This document shows positions 44,777-57,131 of a stretch of DNA of 64,000 nucleotides, in pieces. Position numbers and translations under genes: made by a program. The notes beneath the pieces are model-generated. The model was not told the origin of the DNA and searched no databases. It was given only the letters and a program-made list of their open reading frames with translations. The stretch is from Davidsoniella eucalypti (lineage: Eukaryota; Ascomycota; Sordariomycetes; Microascales; Ceratocystidaceae): NCBI GenBank assembly GCA_004009845.1, contig RMBW01000094.1:1-64000 (forward strand), given 5' to 3'. Position 1 is the stretch's first letter. Every line of letters begins with the position of its first letter.

Positions 44777-45883
44777 ATGACTCTTGTATTCGCCCTAGGC
44801 CGAGGCTCTGCCTCCGCCTCCAGGCTTCCATTCAAGCCCTCCGGCCCGTCTTATGCTCCGGCCCGCCTCGCGCTCCGTCTACAGTCTCGCCATGCCTCTT
44901 ACAAAGCGCCACCGCCACCACGGCCCGACCTCGCAGCTCTTCAACGGCGTGTTCCATCCACCAGCCGCCTCAACAAAGTGGCATCTACCGGCGCAGCAGT
45001 GACAGCCTCCAACGCCGTTATAACTACTACCACTAATACAGTCACTGTTGCTAACACTGCTGTCCCGCGTATGCGTGGAACTGAAGCCACGCTGACTTCA
45101 TATGCGTACCTACGCGACCTTGCGCGTAAGCAGGCCCCGACGCTGCTCTACCAGGCTCCCAACCACTTCTGGATGTACGTCGGCAGCTGGTCCGCGGGCG
45201 CCTTCTGCTACTCGTATGCCGGCTACCACATGACGACCATGCTCTATAACCCGCCCGAAGGTCTAGCCTGGTACATAGCGCCCATGTTCGGCGTAATTTG
45301 TGTCGCCATGGGCGCCATAGGAACCTTCTTTATCCTACGTTCCAGCAAAGTCATCGAAAGCATTCGTGTACTGCCTTTGCCCGGAGGCCCACCCGGTGCT
45401 TCGGCGAGTAGTGCTGCCGTGCGGGCGGCGCAGAAGATCACCGAGCTACCACTGGAAATCACCGTCAAGAGCTTGATGCCCTTCATCTTGTCATCTAAAG
45501 TAGCCACGACTGCGACTTCTCGCGTCACCATGGATGGCACGCTAGCTAAGCCGTTGCCTACTTATTTAACAGAAGGAGAGCGGGCGGAACTGATTCGCGC
45601 ACAAGAAGATGCCGCCAGGGCACGTGAACAATACGATAAGGATCACCTGATGACTATGCCATTCAGACACCTTAAAGAAGGCATGGGCACGGCATGGCAT
45701 GGCATGAGGCAGTCACTACTTGGTTCGGGTTTCGTCAATGTCACGGTTGAGGGCGAGAATAAGGGAACATACAAGCTGGATGTGACCAGGGGAACTGCTC
45801 TCAACGAGGGTCGAGTGCTCGACAAGCTAGTCAAGATTGACCTCAAGGAAGAGTCTCAAGGCCTGCAACTTTATCGCAGCTAA
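44777..45883 (+). CDS. Predicted mitochondrial inner-membrane protein with two TM segments
   Basis: Single exon, 368 residues from ATG 44777. The N-terminus is Arg/Ser/Ala-rich without acidic residues (FALGRGSASASRLPFKPSG...LALRLQSRHASY), a good mitochondrial presequence. Two hydrophobic segments follow at about 135-160 (HFWMYVGSWSAGAFCYSYAG) and 167-195 (AWYIAPMFGVICVAMGAIGT), linked by a short loop, as in the TMEM223/TMEM186-like small assembly proteins. The C-terminal half is soluble, with LPLEITVKSLMPFI and a final block KGTYKLDVTRGTALNEGRVLDKLVKIDL. I do not recognise a characterised orthologue. Paired head to head with PDX1, which supports a mitochondrial role only by association. Confidence 0.7.
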   Translation: MTLVFALGRGSASASRLPFKPSGPSYAPARLALRLQSRHASYKAPPPPRPDLAALQRRVPSTSRLNKVASTGAAVTASNAVITTTTNTVTVANTAVPRMRGTEATLTSYAYLRDLARKQAPTLLYQAPNHFWMYVGSWSAGAFCYSYAGYHMTTMLYNPPEGLAWYIAPMFGVICVAMGAIGTFFILRSSKVIESIRVLPLPGGPPGASASSAAVRAAQKITELPLEITVKSLMPFILSSKVATTATSRVTMDGTLAKPLPTYLTEGERAELIRAQEDAARAREQYDKDHLMTMPFRHLKEGMGTAWHGMRQSLLGSGFVNVTVEGENKGTYKLDVTRGTALNEGRVLDKLVKIDLKEESQGLQLYRS

Positions 45884-45895
45884 GGTTCCAAAGGG

Positions 45896-45928
45896 AAAAA
45901 AAAAAAGAAAAAAAAAGAAGAAAAAAAA
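45896..45928 (+). repeat. A/G homopurine run just after the two-TM gene
   Basis: Thirty-three purines, nearly all A with scattered G, starting 12 bp after the stop codon of the preceding gene. Simple sequence, probably in the 3' UTR. Confidence 0.7.
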
Positions 45929-48900
45929 GCAGGAGACCTTCTAATCACCAAGGGGGACTTGTTCTTTTTCAGGGAAAAAGAAGAACAAGAGAGGGAACGT
46001 CTGCCACAAGACAGAGATTTCAATCTTATGATAAAAGAGTGTTGTTTGTTTTCTTAGTTTTGCTTTTGCATCTTGTCGCACGTCTCCAGCCGTGGAAGGA
46101 TGTCTGTAGATTATAGTGTACACCAGTTTTCAGTCATACTAGAATATTAAATATATCTATTCACATATTTGTATGTTCCATCCAGACCTACGAACACCAC
46201 AATGTACTTGGCGAGCCCCATCCTTTCTCTCTCTTTCTTTCTTTCCTTTTTTCCTCTATATACTTTCCCTGCCTCTATCTCTCCATCAATCACTAAGCTA
46301 CCTTGGTCTTTGTGCAGTATCGCTTCCCAACTTTGCAATCCGTTGTTCTCTCAAACTGCACACGTGATACTTACATAGGGGGGCAATAACCTAAATACGC
46401 CTTTTGACTGTAGACACGTCTCGACCAACATCTTAGCTGTTCCCGACCGTTCTCGACTCTAGCAAGAAGATAGTCCCCCACATCTCCCACCTGTGTAACG
46501 CAACGGTGTCCTTGCTTGATAATTATACTTGGCGAGGAAAGAAGCGTTGATTATCGGCACTACTATAATAAGTAGCTATAACTAAATTGGCTTGATACAG
46601 CTCTCTATAAAGGGGCTACACGGACACACTAGACGTGGTGAGAAATCGGCTTTTTCTTACTCGAAGCCGTCGGGGGATTCGAGGGGAGGATTTGTCAACT
46701 ACTAAATGAGTATGGTATTTGTTAGTTTCGCCATATCAAACGTCAAAGGAAGCATCTGCAGCATCGGGACCTTTGTCAGAGGAGATATCTTGGTGTTGTA
46801 GCCCATGTTGTTCTTTTCATTGTTATGGTAAGTTTATTGGCATTCAGCCATACTAACTCGTATAGAGGTAAAGACACTACGTGACTAGACATAGGATATG
46901 AAAGAAAACGGCATCATGAATCTCTTCTTCTGGTGCCATGATAGACGAGGCTTGAATCATTCGTTTCCGGGCTAGTCATCCAATAACATCTCTGTTTTAT
47001 AAGTCTCTTAAACGATTCAAATAGCAGCAGCTTCTTCCAATTCGATGATAAGAACCATAATTCATATTATCTTCCGTTATAGTATACTAAAGGCAAACCG
47101 AAAACTGCTAGTACAGCATCTCTTCGATTACGATGGCCTGAGCTTGACGTGGGACAAATGGATTGGTATACACCAGGCGATAGATAAATAGAGCTTCCAA
47201 TCAAAGCTGGCTTACACAGGATCTAATCGGTCATAATTAAATATGACAGAATGGCAATGTCGCGGATACGACTTACATATATTGTGCATATGTATATACA
47301 TACTTGCATATATATGTATTTGTAGTTGTATGTATCTGGTGGCATTTATGTGTGCCATTGTTGCAAATTATAACTACTTCGGGGCGGACGTGGGTGCTGG
47401 CTCATTTTATATGCGGCTAAATGTATAGTTATGGTATCGGCATGCACAAATGTATGCAATACTTTGTTTTGCAGGCTCTGCTGCATGACAGCAAAAACAG
47501 GCAGGCTGTGGCATCCCGTATCTACAACTAGGCAAGTCCAGAGGGCAGCACATGTACTAATTAATAGACTAAGCTAAGCCATATATGATATTTTCATACA
47601 TATATTGTATGCAATGTTATATGTACAACACGTACAACACCACCGACCTAGCGGCGCCGATCCAGACTTCTGAACAAGCGGTGAACAGGCGAGCGTGAGT
47701 ACACAGTGGTGGGCTTCTGCTTATGCCGTATGTGAAGATAGGAAGTGATGAGGATGAGTAGCATCCGAGCTGTAATTGTTCATGTGGATTTCCAAATGCA
47801 GATTTGTGCAGCTGTTTGGGGCACAAAGGATGCAGCCAGCGACCGAGACACAACTAGCAGGCTCTTTAGAGTCAGTAGTCTCTTTTGTATTATATCGATT
47901 TCTCTTTCGTCTTTGTGAGATATGCCTATAGTATATGTACATACATATCGGCGAAGCAAAAACCGGGCTACACCATATGAGGTCGAGGCAAGGGATTGAT
48001 GGATGTCTTGTTTTGTCGTTTTGCTGTCCGTCGGTCCATCAGTCAGTCCTGCCGTTCGATTGACCAGGAGGTAGACAGGCAGTATATTGGACGTACAAGA
48101 AGTCTCTGCTTTGAGCTTGGGCTTTCTCGATTGATGATCTTTCGGTCGTTGAAGAAGGTAACAAAGTGAAGGGCAAATAGGTCGTACTAACAAGTGGTTG
48201 TTTTCTCGGCAACGAGCTCCTCCATCATGCGTTTCCTCGTCGATTGTGCGTCAAAACGTCAATGCTTCAGCTCCTGGCGGCGTCTGTATGATGATTTCGA
48301 GCCAGGCCGGGAATTGGCTCTTTTTTGAAAGAAGAAAATTATACTGGGCAGACCAAAATATTAGAGCTCTATGAACTTGGTTCAACAGGAAGAAAATTAT
48401 GTGGTTAGGCAGCGAAGCATCATCGTCATCATACCGATGGTGATAGTGATCATAACACTATGGTAAACAAATGGCAAAAGGCAGTTGCGCCAATTGCGAC
48501 CTGACAGTAATCAATGCACGATTCTTCCTTCTTTTCCTCTTTGCTGTTTCCCTTTCTGGTGTTTTGTTACTTTGTTGCTGCAGGCAGGCTCCCCTTTGCT
48601 TGGATTCTTCATTTGCAGTTGCCATCCATCGTTAAAGTCAAAGCAAACACCAATAGAAGTACAGTAAACAAAAGAGCTTCTATTTCTGGTACGGTGACGG
48701 AAACAACGACGTCTCACTATACAATTACATATACACATGTACAAATAGGTGCATGTACATACTTGTATACAGTGTCGCTAAATGCATATCTATATGCTTG
48801 GCCTCCACTCAGACGCACACGCAAACATCGTTTTGTTCTTTTTCCTTTCTTCTTTGCTTCTTCCTGGGCCGTGGATTCAGCTTAGAGTCGCAGTCACAGT

Positions 48901-51900
48901 TCAAGGTTCGACGGTGTGAAGTTGCCTTTCCGGGACGGGGATTCCGACCGACCTCTTTCTTTTTTAATGTGGTTGCCGTTCAAGGAAGGCCTCAGGAACG
49001 CAGTAGCGACCAAGCATGAGGGAAGAAAGGAGCAGTGTCTTTTTATATTTTACGTATATCTGTCGATATATCGTTCAGAACATAGTAATTGGAAGATTCT
49101 GGCTTTCTCTTCTTCTAGTGTTCTGGGGGCAAAGAAAGGTAAACAAAAGACTGGGGTTCTTTTCTTCTTCTTTTTTTTGCGCTTGGCTGTTCCCAGACCA
49201 CCTTATAGTTGAGGCACAGCTTGTCTTGAGCGCTGCAGATTTGCAGCTTGGCTGACGAAAGACAGACATGGTGAAGAATTCGATCCGACTCAAGCCACAT
49301 CCAGATCTGATCTCAACCCAAAAAGCAAAGCAAATCTACAGATACATGTCTGTATCTCTGTCTTTAAACATGGCAATTAAAGTCTCCTTGCGTCTGTCTG
49401 ATTCCATGGGTCTACTTTCATTTGTGATCTGATGCGGTTTACCATGGTAAACAAAAGCGCAGAGCATCTTCCTTACTAAATCGCCGGACTTTGGATATTG
49501 TCGTCATCCCACATATCAACTCCCCTGTCTGTCTAGTGCAAGAGAATGTCCGATCACTTCAAGAGATGAACAAGACGGAACAAAAGACCCTTTTTTTCTT
49601 GTTTACAGTATTTATCTTGCACTGACAAGGGTCCTTTCTACTGTCGTCACAACAATGGCCGGTATTTTTGTCTTCTTTTTCTCCTCCATCCCCTTACAAC
49701 GAACATTGTATCAAACTCTCCAAAGCCTGGATCTGACGGCTTAGCACATACAATTAGTAGCTGGCAAGCTGATTTGATCCGCAGCGAATGGAACGCGGAA
49801 ATACACCTGAAAGCAAGTAATCGATCTTGTTTGGGGTCCATTGATACCAGTGTAACTGAGAGTTAGTTGTCTCTCCAAATTACAATTATACATACACAAT
49901 TCCAATTCTCATTATGTACTAATGCTAATACCAATGCCAATGGCGCACTAAGTTAGTACTAGCTTTAGTACCAGTCAAGTACGACCCTACGGTAGCAACA
50001 GAAGCAGAGTTCGATCTGATCAGAAAGAGGAGAGCGGAGGGGTCCTGTGAGATGACCCTCTCCGTTCTGATCTTCGGCCGAGAGCAATACCGTTAGTGTC
50101 AGTGAATAAGACTTGTTATGCTGGTGGGCGCTTCAGCCAGCCAACGACACCAACGAATGGCCTGTATTTGGTCTAAGCTGCTGCCAAGTTCAATGCCGGC
50201 GGAGGCATACAGATATATACATACTAACCGCTTTTGTACTAAGCTACTCAGTTTGTGCACAGCTATGACGATGCCGATGGCACTCATCTGTCCGACTGAC
50301 TTCTTTACATCTGATGTCCGCGCCATTCCAGCTCAACCCACCAAATAAAAAATGCGATGGTGCTTAATCTAGAGATGGCCCGCAACTAGCGCACATTCTT
50401 GCTCCATGTTTTGTTATGCAAACGTCGTCACCATCATCTTCTCCGCTTATTCTTCTTCTTTCTCGCGCCCTATCTAGTCCACGAGACCTATCAAAGCACA
50501 ATATCAAAGAAAAAGGGCAGAGTGTCTATAACAAAAATCCCCCTCACTGTTTTCCCTCTATCATATGACTACGCGATCCGAATATACACGACGTTCAAGC
50601 TACTCAGTTTGCTTTCCGATCTTCTAGGCCCTCGCCGTCCCAAACCAGACATGAAAAAGGGCATATGATTGTAGTACATATGTATACTCAGAGAGACTAT
50701 AAAGATCATAGACTGGCGAAAAGAGAGTGTGGGAACTCTAGATAAAATTCAGCGTGGGTGGCCCATGATGCAATCACCTGTTGTTATCCATGCAAACATT
50801 TGCCGGGATGCGGGCTCTCTTGGACTTGGATAGTTATTGAAGATATGGCAGTTCATACATCTTACCGCTGCTACTTATGTACGATAAGAAGAAAAACAGA
50901 CAGATATATGTATGCAGGATAAGGTGTAGTTCCATAATTGTATAGCTAGCTTCCAAGCGATCCCGGTCTCATGACCTCAAAATATCCAGCTAGGAGCCAC
51001 TAGCTGCTTGGTTCCCTCAAGAAACTTCTTGTGAACCCTCGCCAAACTCCGACCCTTTTGGGTAATGTGTTGCTTCTTGTTTGTTTTATCCAGTGTCCTT
51101 CTAGACCGTATCACGATCTCATCAGACGCCCACATGGACAAACTGCCTGATAAGAAAGAATCATTTGTCTACTATTCTTTTTTTGGTTGGCTCTAGTTTG
51201 ATTTATGTAATTACATCTTTTCATCGGTGTGATATGACTGACCTAATTATCAGATATCGAAAGTACGATGCTGGATAAAATACCAAAATAAATAAAATAA
51301 AATAAAAAAGAGTGAAAATGAAAACGAAATTATAAAGCCACCACTATTATCACTGTCATCTCCCACAACGCCCGATTAGCGGCAAAGCTACCATTTATTG
51401 CCAGAATTATCAGATATATGTATATACATATCTTTGTGCTTGTTTGTAGATAAACAATATCAGAAGAAGCACCATAAAATACAGGGCATGTCACGGATGG
51501 TTGTACCTACATTAGACCTTTTGATAACCCTAACGATGTACCCCAATCCATGTTCACCGCTTTTACAATGGTTTCACATAAATAATCTTTAACCTACATT
51601 TAAAATATCCTTTTTCCTTTACCAACGTCACGAAAGGGAGATTAAATGTGACAGCAGCGATTGGGAACACGAGAGAAAAGAAGCACATTACGGAGGCGAA
51701 ATGTGATGTATCCCATTTTGCCGGTGTTATCGTTTACCGAAGATTTGCTTTGTTTTGTACTATGCATGTGCTATGCATAGTAAGCGGGGGGGGAGGAGGA
51801 AGAGAAGCAAAAAAATAATAGCTGTAGAGTATTGAGGTTGCCTCTGAGGGCAAGCTGGACCAATCAATAACCGAAATCTTGCATGATGAGATACTCTCGG

Positions 51901-52576
51901 ATACTTGGGATATTTGGAGGTTGCGAAGACTGTAAGAAAAAAAAAGGAGGATAGAAGACGAAGGAGGGTGAGGGGCAAGGAGGGAGGATGAAGAAAAAAA
52001 AAAGAAAAAAAAAAAAAAGAAATATAAATTGAGCAGGTTCAAAAGACAAAAACACTACATTTGGCAGAAAATGCATGAATATGAAAACGGAAAAAAGGGA
52101 GGGAGAAGAAAAAGGAAATGGGGAAAGAGAGCAAAGCTTCGAATAAGCCGAAGAAAATCGAGTTTCTTGATATTAACTGTGATGTTAGTAGTATGTATGA
52201 AGACATGTATAGAGAGTGTGTTCCAAAGTTGTAGCCGGAAATCTTCCATGCATCGAGTCTGATCAAATACATAGTTGCGACTACTACTGCAACGATCTAG
52301 ATCGATACTACTAGAAGTATAGAGACTCCTACTTATAGAAGGTGGCGCGAACATGAGAATGAATGATGAAAGCCAAGTCATGATAGTGGCGTTGTTAGTC
52401 CACGGAATAAATCTTCAATTCCAGGCAAAGCTTACCACTATTGACTTGGTATTGAGTGAGCAGCTGAGACATTCGAACTCAGACATGCGTCTGTGTATAA
52501 TTGTACATATAGATACATTTTATCAAGATGTGGTTGTAATATCTGTATGTTCGAAAAAGCCGGAGCACATGCATAT

Positions 52577-52594
52577 ATTCATGCATGCATGAAT
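52577..52594. repeat. 18-bp perfect palindrome
   Basis: ATTCATGCATGCATGAAT equals its own reverse complement. It lies in the gene-free interval. Function unknown; could be chance within ATGC-rich simple sequence. Confidence 0.6.
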
Positions 52595-52794
52595 GAATAG
52601 CGCACTCACTTATCGTGCATGTCTCTGTTTTGCATATCCAAGTCAGCCAGGAAGCGGCACCGATAGTGGTAGTGTGTTGGTGATACCAAACAACTAGAAA
52701 GTAGACAAGAAGGCAGTTGGTTTCGCATCCACACACACACACAAGTGTAGTATCGCTGTTCCATGATGCCGTCTCGTCTGTCTTAGCCAAGCTA

Positions 52795-52818
52795 GCCAGG
52801 CTTAGACCCAAGCCTGGC
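52795..52818. repeat. Perfect 9-bp stem with 6-nt loop
   Basis: GCCAGGCTT (52795-52803), loop AGACCC, then AAGCCTGGC (52810-52818). It is flanked by more GC-rich sequence than the surroundings. Could be part of a structured RNA; no neighbouring gene explains it. Confidence 0.5.
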
Positions 52819-53863
52819 CAGGGCGGTAGGTCTCGAGCTAGAGATTCCGCTCTCGTGCACAGGTCGGACCAGTAGTTGACGAGGGACGGATACCTGTCTA
52901 TTTCTATTTGTAGACACATTGATGGTTTTTGGTGAACTACACGTAGTACTAATAGAGTACATGATTGATGTATTGGTACATCCTTTGCCTTGAGCTTTTT
53001 GTAATCTATGACCCGGTCTTTACTGACGTGCTTGTTCCGAGATCACAGGCGTCCCCCTTCCAATTCAAACCCTAGCTGGCAGCATGTTAGTAAGGCCGGG
53101 GCTCGGAACATAACATGGGGACCTTGCACCGTTTTATATAGATTTTTTTTGCGTAGTTGGCTTACCGATGTACCTGTATTGTTTATTGTAACGATGTTGC
53201 TGTTGTTGATGTGCCCCTCCTCATACAAAACAAAGACGGATCCGATCTTGAACTAGGAGACCCTTGCCGCTATTTTGATTAGATGCGTGATTAGTTGTTT
53301 TTACTTGTATTTTGAGAAAGTACTGAGAGTATCTGCAATCTGCAAAAGGCATGTTATTATGAGGTTGTTCTGTAGGTTTTCGATTGAAGGCTGCTGGATG
53401 ATTCGCTGAGCTGCACGCGCGGCGGCAAAAAACACAATAATAAATGAAAGAATAAAACCAGCTCATGAAATGTCCATTGCTATCGATGCCACAAGATCCC
53501 AGCGTCTGCAGCTGCATATTTTGGCGTCATTCATTTGGGGCAAAGGAGGGGCAGCGTCTACGGACATGTAGAGTTAGCGATAGTTGTGGCTGTACACTTG
53601 AGAACATCGTACACATTTGCAAAGAGTATCAGTATAACAACTAGTGCTAGTCGGAGCTGTGCGACTTTGTTTCGGAAACAATTAGATGTACAGATTTACA
53701 TACGTAACTAAAGGACAAGATAAAACTCAAACTCCTGGCTATATCGCTTGGGCTCGCTAGCTACGGCAACAGAGCAAGGGAGATTCCATTTTGATATTTC
53801 CGAAAAATAATAAATGGCAAAACAGTGACAATAAGATTTGGTGGTGGCATTGTTTACTTGCCT

Positions 53864-53941
53864 GGGTCCTGTACTTGGGTCCTGTACTTGGGTCCTGTAC
53901 TTGGGTCCTGTACTTGGGTCCTCTACTTGGGTCCTCTACTT
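53864..53941. repeat. 13-bp minisatellite, six copies
   Basis: Unit GGGTCCTGTACTT: four identical copies (53864-53915), then two with CTC in place of CTG (GGGTCCTCTACTT, 53916-53941). The uniform copies at one end and variants at the other suggest recent unit expansion. Confidence 0.9.
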
Positions 53942-56900
53942 GTGGGTACTTTGCAGCGCTCTGTCCGTAGTTAGCAGCACGGTTAACTGAGACTCACATA
54001 TCTACTATATTTACAGGGAACACCCCCGGAAGAACACAGAATACAGCAAAGTACAGCATAGCCAGCCCAATCTGGGACTTCCAACCCCTGCAAATGATAG
54101 TCCCCAGTAGAGTCGCACTGTAGGTCGCATTTGCTAGGGCCTATGACACCCAAAACAAGAGACCCGGAAGAAAAAAAAATCGAGAAAAAAAATCAAAACA
54201 TCAACAAACAGCCTTAGCAAGTACAGGAAGCTGTCAGTCTGGTCTGCCTCATCATTAGTGGGTGCAGAACGGCTAGGCCCTCAACTAAATTTACAGCGGC
54301 CTCTGAGGCCCCGACAGTGCACTTTTGCACCTACAGGATGTGGGCTAAATATTTGATGGGATGCTTTGTAGCTTTTCAGTTTTTAATTTTTATATTTATA
54401 TATATATATATTTTTTTCACGCTACCTTGTTTAATGTTTATTTTTGTTGCGTTTACGTCTTCCTATGGCTTGTCTAGTGATTTTCCAAGATTCCTTTTTA
54501 TTAAAACTTATCGTCTCTTTGCTCTCCTTTCTCCTCATACGCCTTCTTCCCGCCTTTTACTTGCTTGCTTCTGTTCTGTCTGTGAGCGGTTTTCCTCCTT
54601 GTCTGTCGTATCTTCCCTTTTCCTTGATCTCTTTTCCATTTTCTTAATTATTTTCGAAACCTCCCGGAGCCCCCCCAGTAGTAGTTTTAGCAGCCTAGCC
54701 CTCGCCCCTCCTCCTAATATCGAGTAGATATACTGGTTTTTTTGTTCTTCCTCTTTCTTTACCTTTTGTGTCTGGGACTGACCTGATAACGCCAACGAGT
54801 AGTTCAGCGATTCAGCACTGGCTCAACCAACGCCGATGACCTCTTCGAAGCTTCGAATCTCACGATAGTTGCTCCGAGCGATCCCTACATATACACCCTC
54901 GACGGCCTTCAACAACGCCTGTCTGCTACTATTTGGTTGTTGTCTGCCTGGCCCTTAAGAGTTTCGGTGCCTGCTGTCCAATTTCACTATCAAATCGCCT
55001 TTTCTTACTCCCGGCTACACACACGGTATTCTCTGTATAGTTTTACATATCTTGTTATTCTATTTTCTTTTTTGCTATAATCTGTTATTGGCATCACGTC
55101 CACTCTTTTGTTCTTGCCTACTTCCAGCCCTGGACTGCGACGATCAACCGTTGCTCGCCTGCATCGCATTACCTTATTCACGATATATGGCCGCCGTGAT
55201 ATAACCATATGTCCAAGATCAACCATCCTTTTTCATTACCAGGTAAGCCGAAAACCCCGTACACGATTCCCATCAGCTCGTTCTCGTCTGTCTTTTCCCC
55301 CGCGATGCTTTGACATGACTTATGGTGCACTTTTGCGCCCGCGTGCCTGTCGTCGACGTCTGCGTGCTGCTTTGTTAGCGGTTCTCTGAGGCTCGTGACT
55401 TTGTTTTGTCTGTTGTCATTTCTTCTCTCCGTTTCCTCCAGTGAACCATTGTGACCAGTTGTTTATGTTTTTCATCCACCATCATCCAAACCATCTGCTT
55501 CTCTCGTCATGTCTCTCCCGCTTCCTTTCATACGAAATTTCCCACCGTTCGTTCTCAAACCCCAGCTGTAAACATCAAGCCTTCTGCCAAGCCAAGCCAG
55601 CAACCGACTCTGTCATTAGCGCTCGGGCCAGCCAGCCTCCATCCAGCCAACTAGACCAACCAGACCCTCGCTCATCCGCCCACCGTGTGTTTCGTTTTGC
55701 CCTGCACCACTACTTGCATTATCTATCGTTATCAGCACCATCGGAAGCCTCTTATCACTCGTCTACCTCTACTTGGACGCTCGCCTGGCTGTCGATCAGC
55801 CATTCTTCTGTTGCTCTGTCACTAGTTTTTGGCGAGGTAGTCAGCAAGCAAGCAACCTAGTCTCGAGACGAGGCCTGCTAGGCCTCTAATCATCACCTCT
55901 TCCGGCAATTCATCTGCAACCACCTAATCTGCCATCACTGCTATTGTCCAGCATTAATGCCATTGTATTATTGTTCTGTCCTCTTTTCTTTCTTCGTCTT
56001 CTCTCTGTCTCTCTTGACTTGAATCTCTTTCACACATCCCTGGCCTGGCCATGAACTGAATGAAAAAAAAAAGAAGCGAAAATAACAAGACCCTGCCCTC
56101 GCCGTAAAGTTTATTTATTTATGTTTTATACCTTTTTTTTTTTTTCCACCTGGTTGAGATCGCACTACAAAAATCGGTCGACCTCGTTATCATGTTTGTC
56201 CATTGATCATTATATGCTATCTCTTTTTTCCTTCTTCTCTGTGCCTAGAACCTCTAGCCCTGGCCACCACTGCAACTATACCTTAGCGCTGTATCTGCAC
56301 TAGACTTGTGCACTGAACTCTAGTGAACGGCGCGAAGGCCTCAAAATCTGACATGGTCACAATCTCCTCTATTTTTCCTCACAAAACACTAGACAACAAC
56401 AGACAGACAAACTGCTTCAGCCATCCTGTTGATTCTTTGTTTTCCTTGACTTTTCTTTTTAGGTTGCCCATCACCCATCACATCACCCTCTATCCGCGCT
56501 TCTTATACTGACTGTCAGCGTGCCATTTTCTGCGCCGTGCTTGTACTACAGCATCTTCGTCTATTTTCTTTTCTTTCTGTCTGTGTTTATTCCGTCGTTC
56601 CTTTTATCTAGGCCGCAGAGAACAAAATCCGCTTCTCTACGAACCAACCAGCCCAGCGAGATCCGAGAGATAACATAGAGAACCCTCGACTGTCTCTGCC
56701 AATAGAATCTTACGAACCGACGACCATCGCTTTTGTCTCTTGTCTCCTGCTTTGTATTCCAGTCTTCATTCCGCCCTCTGTGCGACGACCGATTTTCTTG
56801 TCCGCCCCAAACCGTCCCCCGAGCCGAACAAGCTTTTATCTTTGCCTTCCTTGGCTTTTACTCGACATACTGTTCGTGTGTGTCGGTACATCTGGTTGAA

Positions 56901-57131
56901 ATACTAGACCAATACTGCCACTGAGCCTCCCAGATAGCTTGCTCGATCACCTGCTGTGGTCAATTCTGCTCTGCTGCTTACTCTGCACGGTAGTTTTTGC
57001 GTGTCGATAATCGACGGATCATCCATTTTGCTTGGTGTGATCGAGCTTTTCTCTCGTCCCGCTCTCATCAACATTCTATCTAGTCTATTTTTCTACATGC
57101 AAATGCTGCAGTAACTCCCGTGTTGCTCAAA

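Larger units (their letters stand above)
45929..57131. other. 11.2 kb interval without a recognisable protein gene
   Basis: Between the two-TM gene and the LRR gene I find only short frames (up to about 146 codons) of low complexity, with no conserved motif and no convincing exon chain. It holds many TGTA/TACA-type runs (47270-47340, 50650-50690), a TAACCCTAAC at 51535-51544, an 18-bp palindrome (52577-52594), a stem-loop (52795-52818) and a 13-bp minisatellite (53864-53941). From about 54320 to 57131 the plus strand is strongly pyrimidine-rich, as in a long promoter/leader for the LRR gene. Noncoding transcripts or a fast-evolving spliced gene cannot be excluded. Confidence 0.45.

Noticed and set aside
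52440..52500. tRNA-like CTGAG...TTCGAA...CTCAG
   Set aside because: Loop is 9 rather than 7 nt and no acceptor, D or anticodon arms can be drawn.
54317..55860. 136- and 139-codon plus-strand frames ahead of the LRR gene
   Set aside because: Phe/Leu/Ser- and His/Ser-rich products are expected from pyrimidine-rich leader DNA; no conserved motif.
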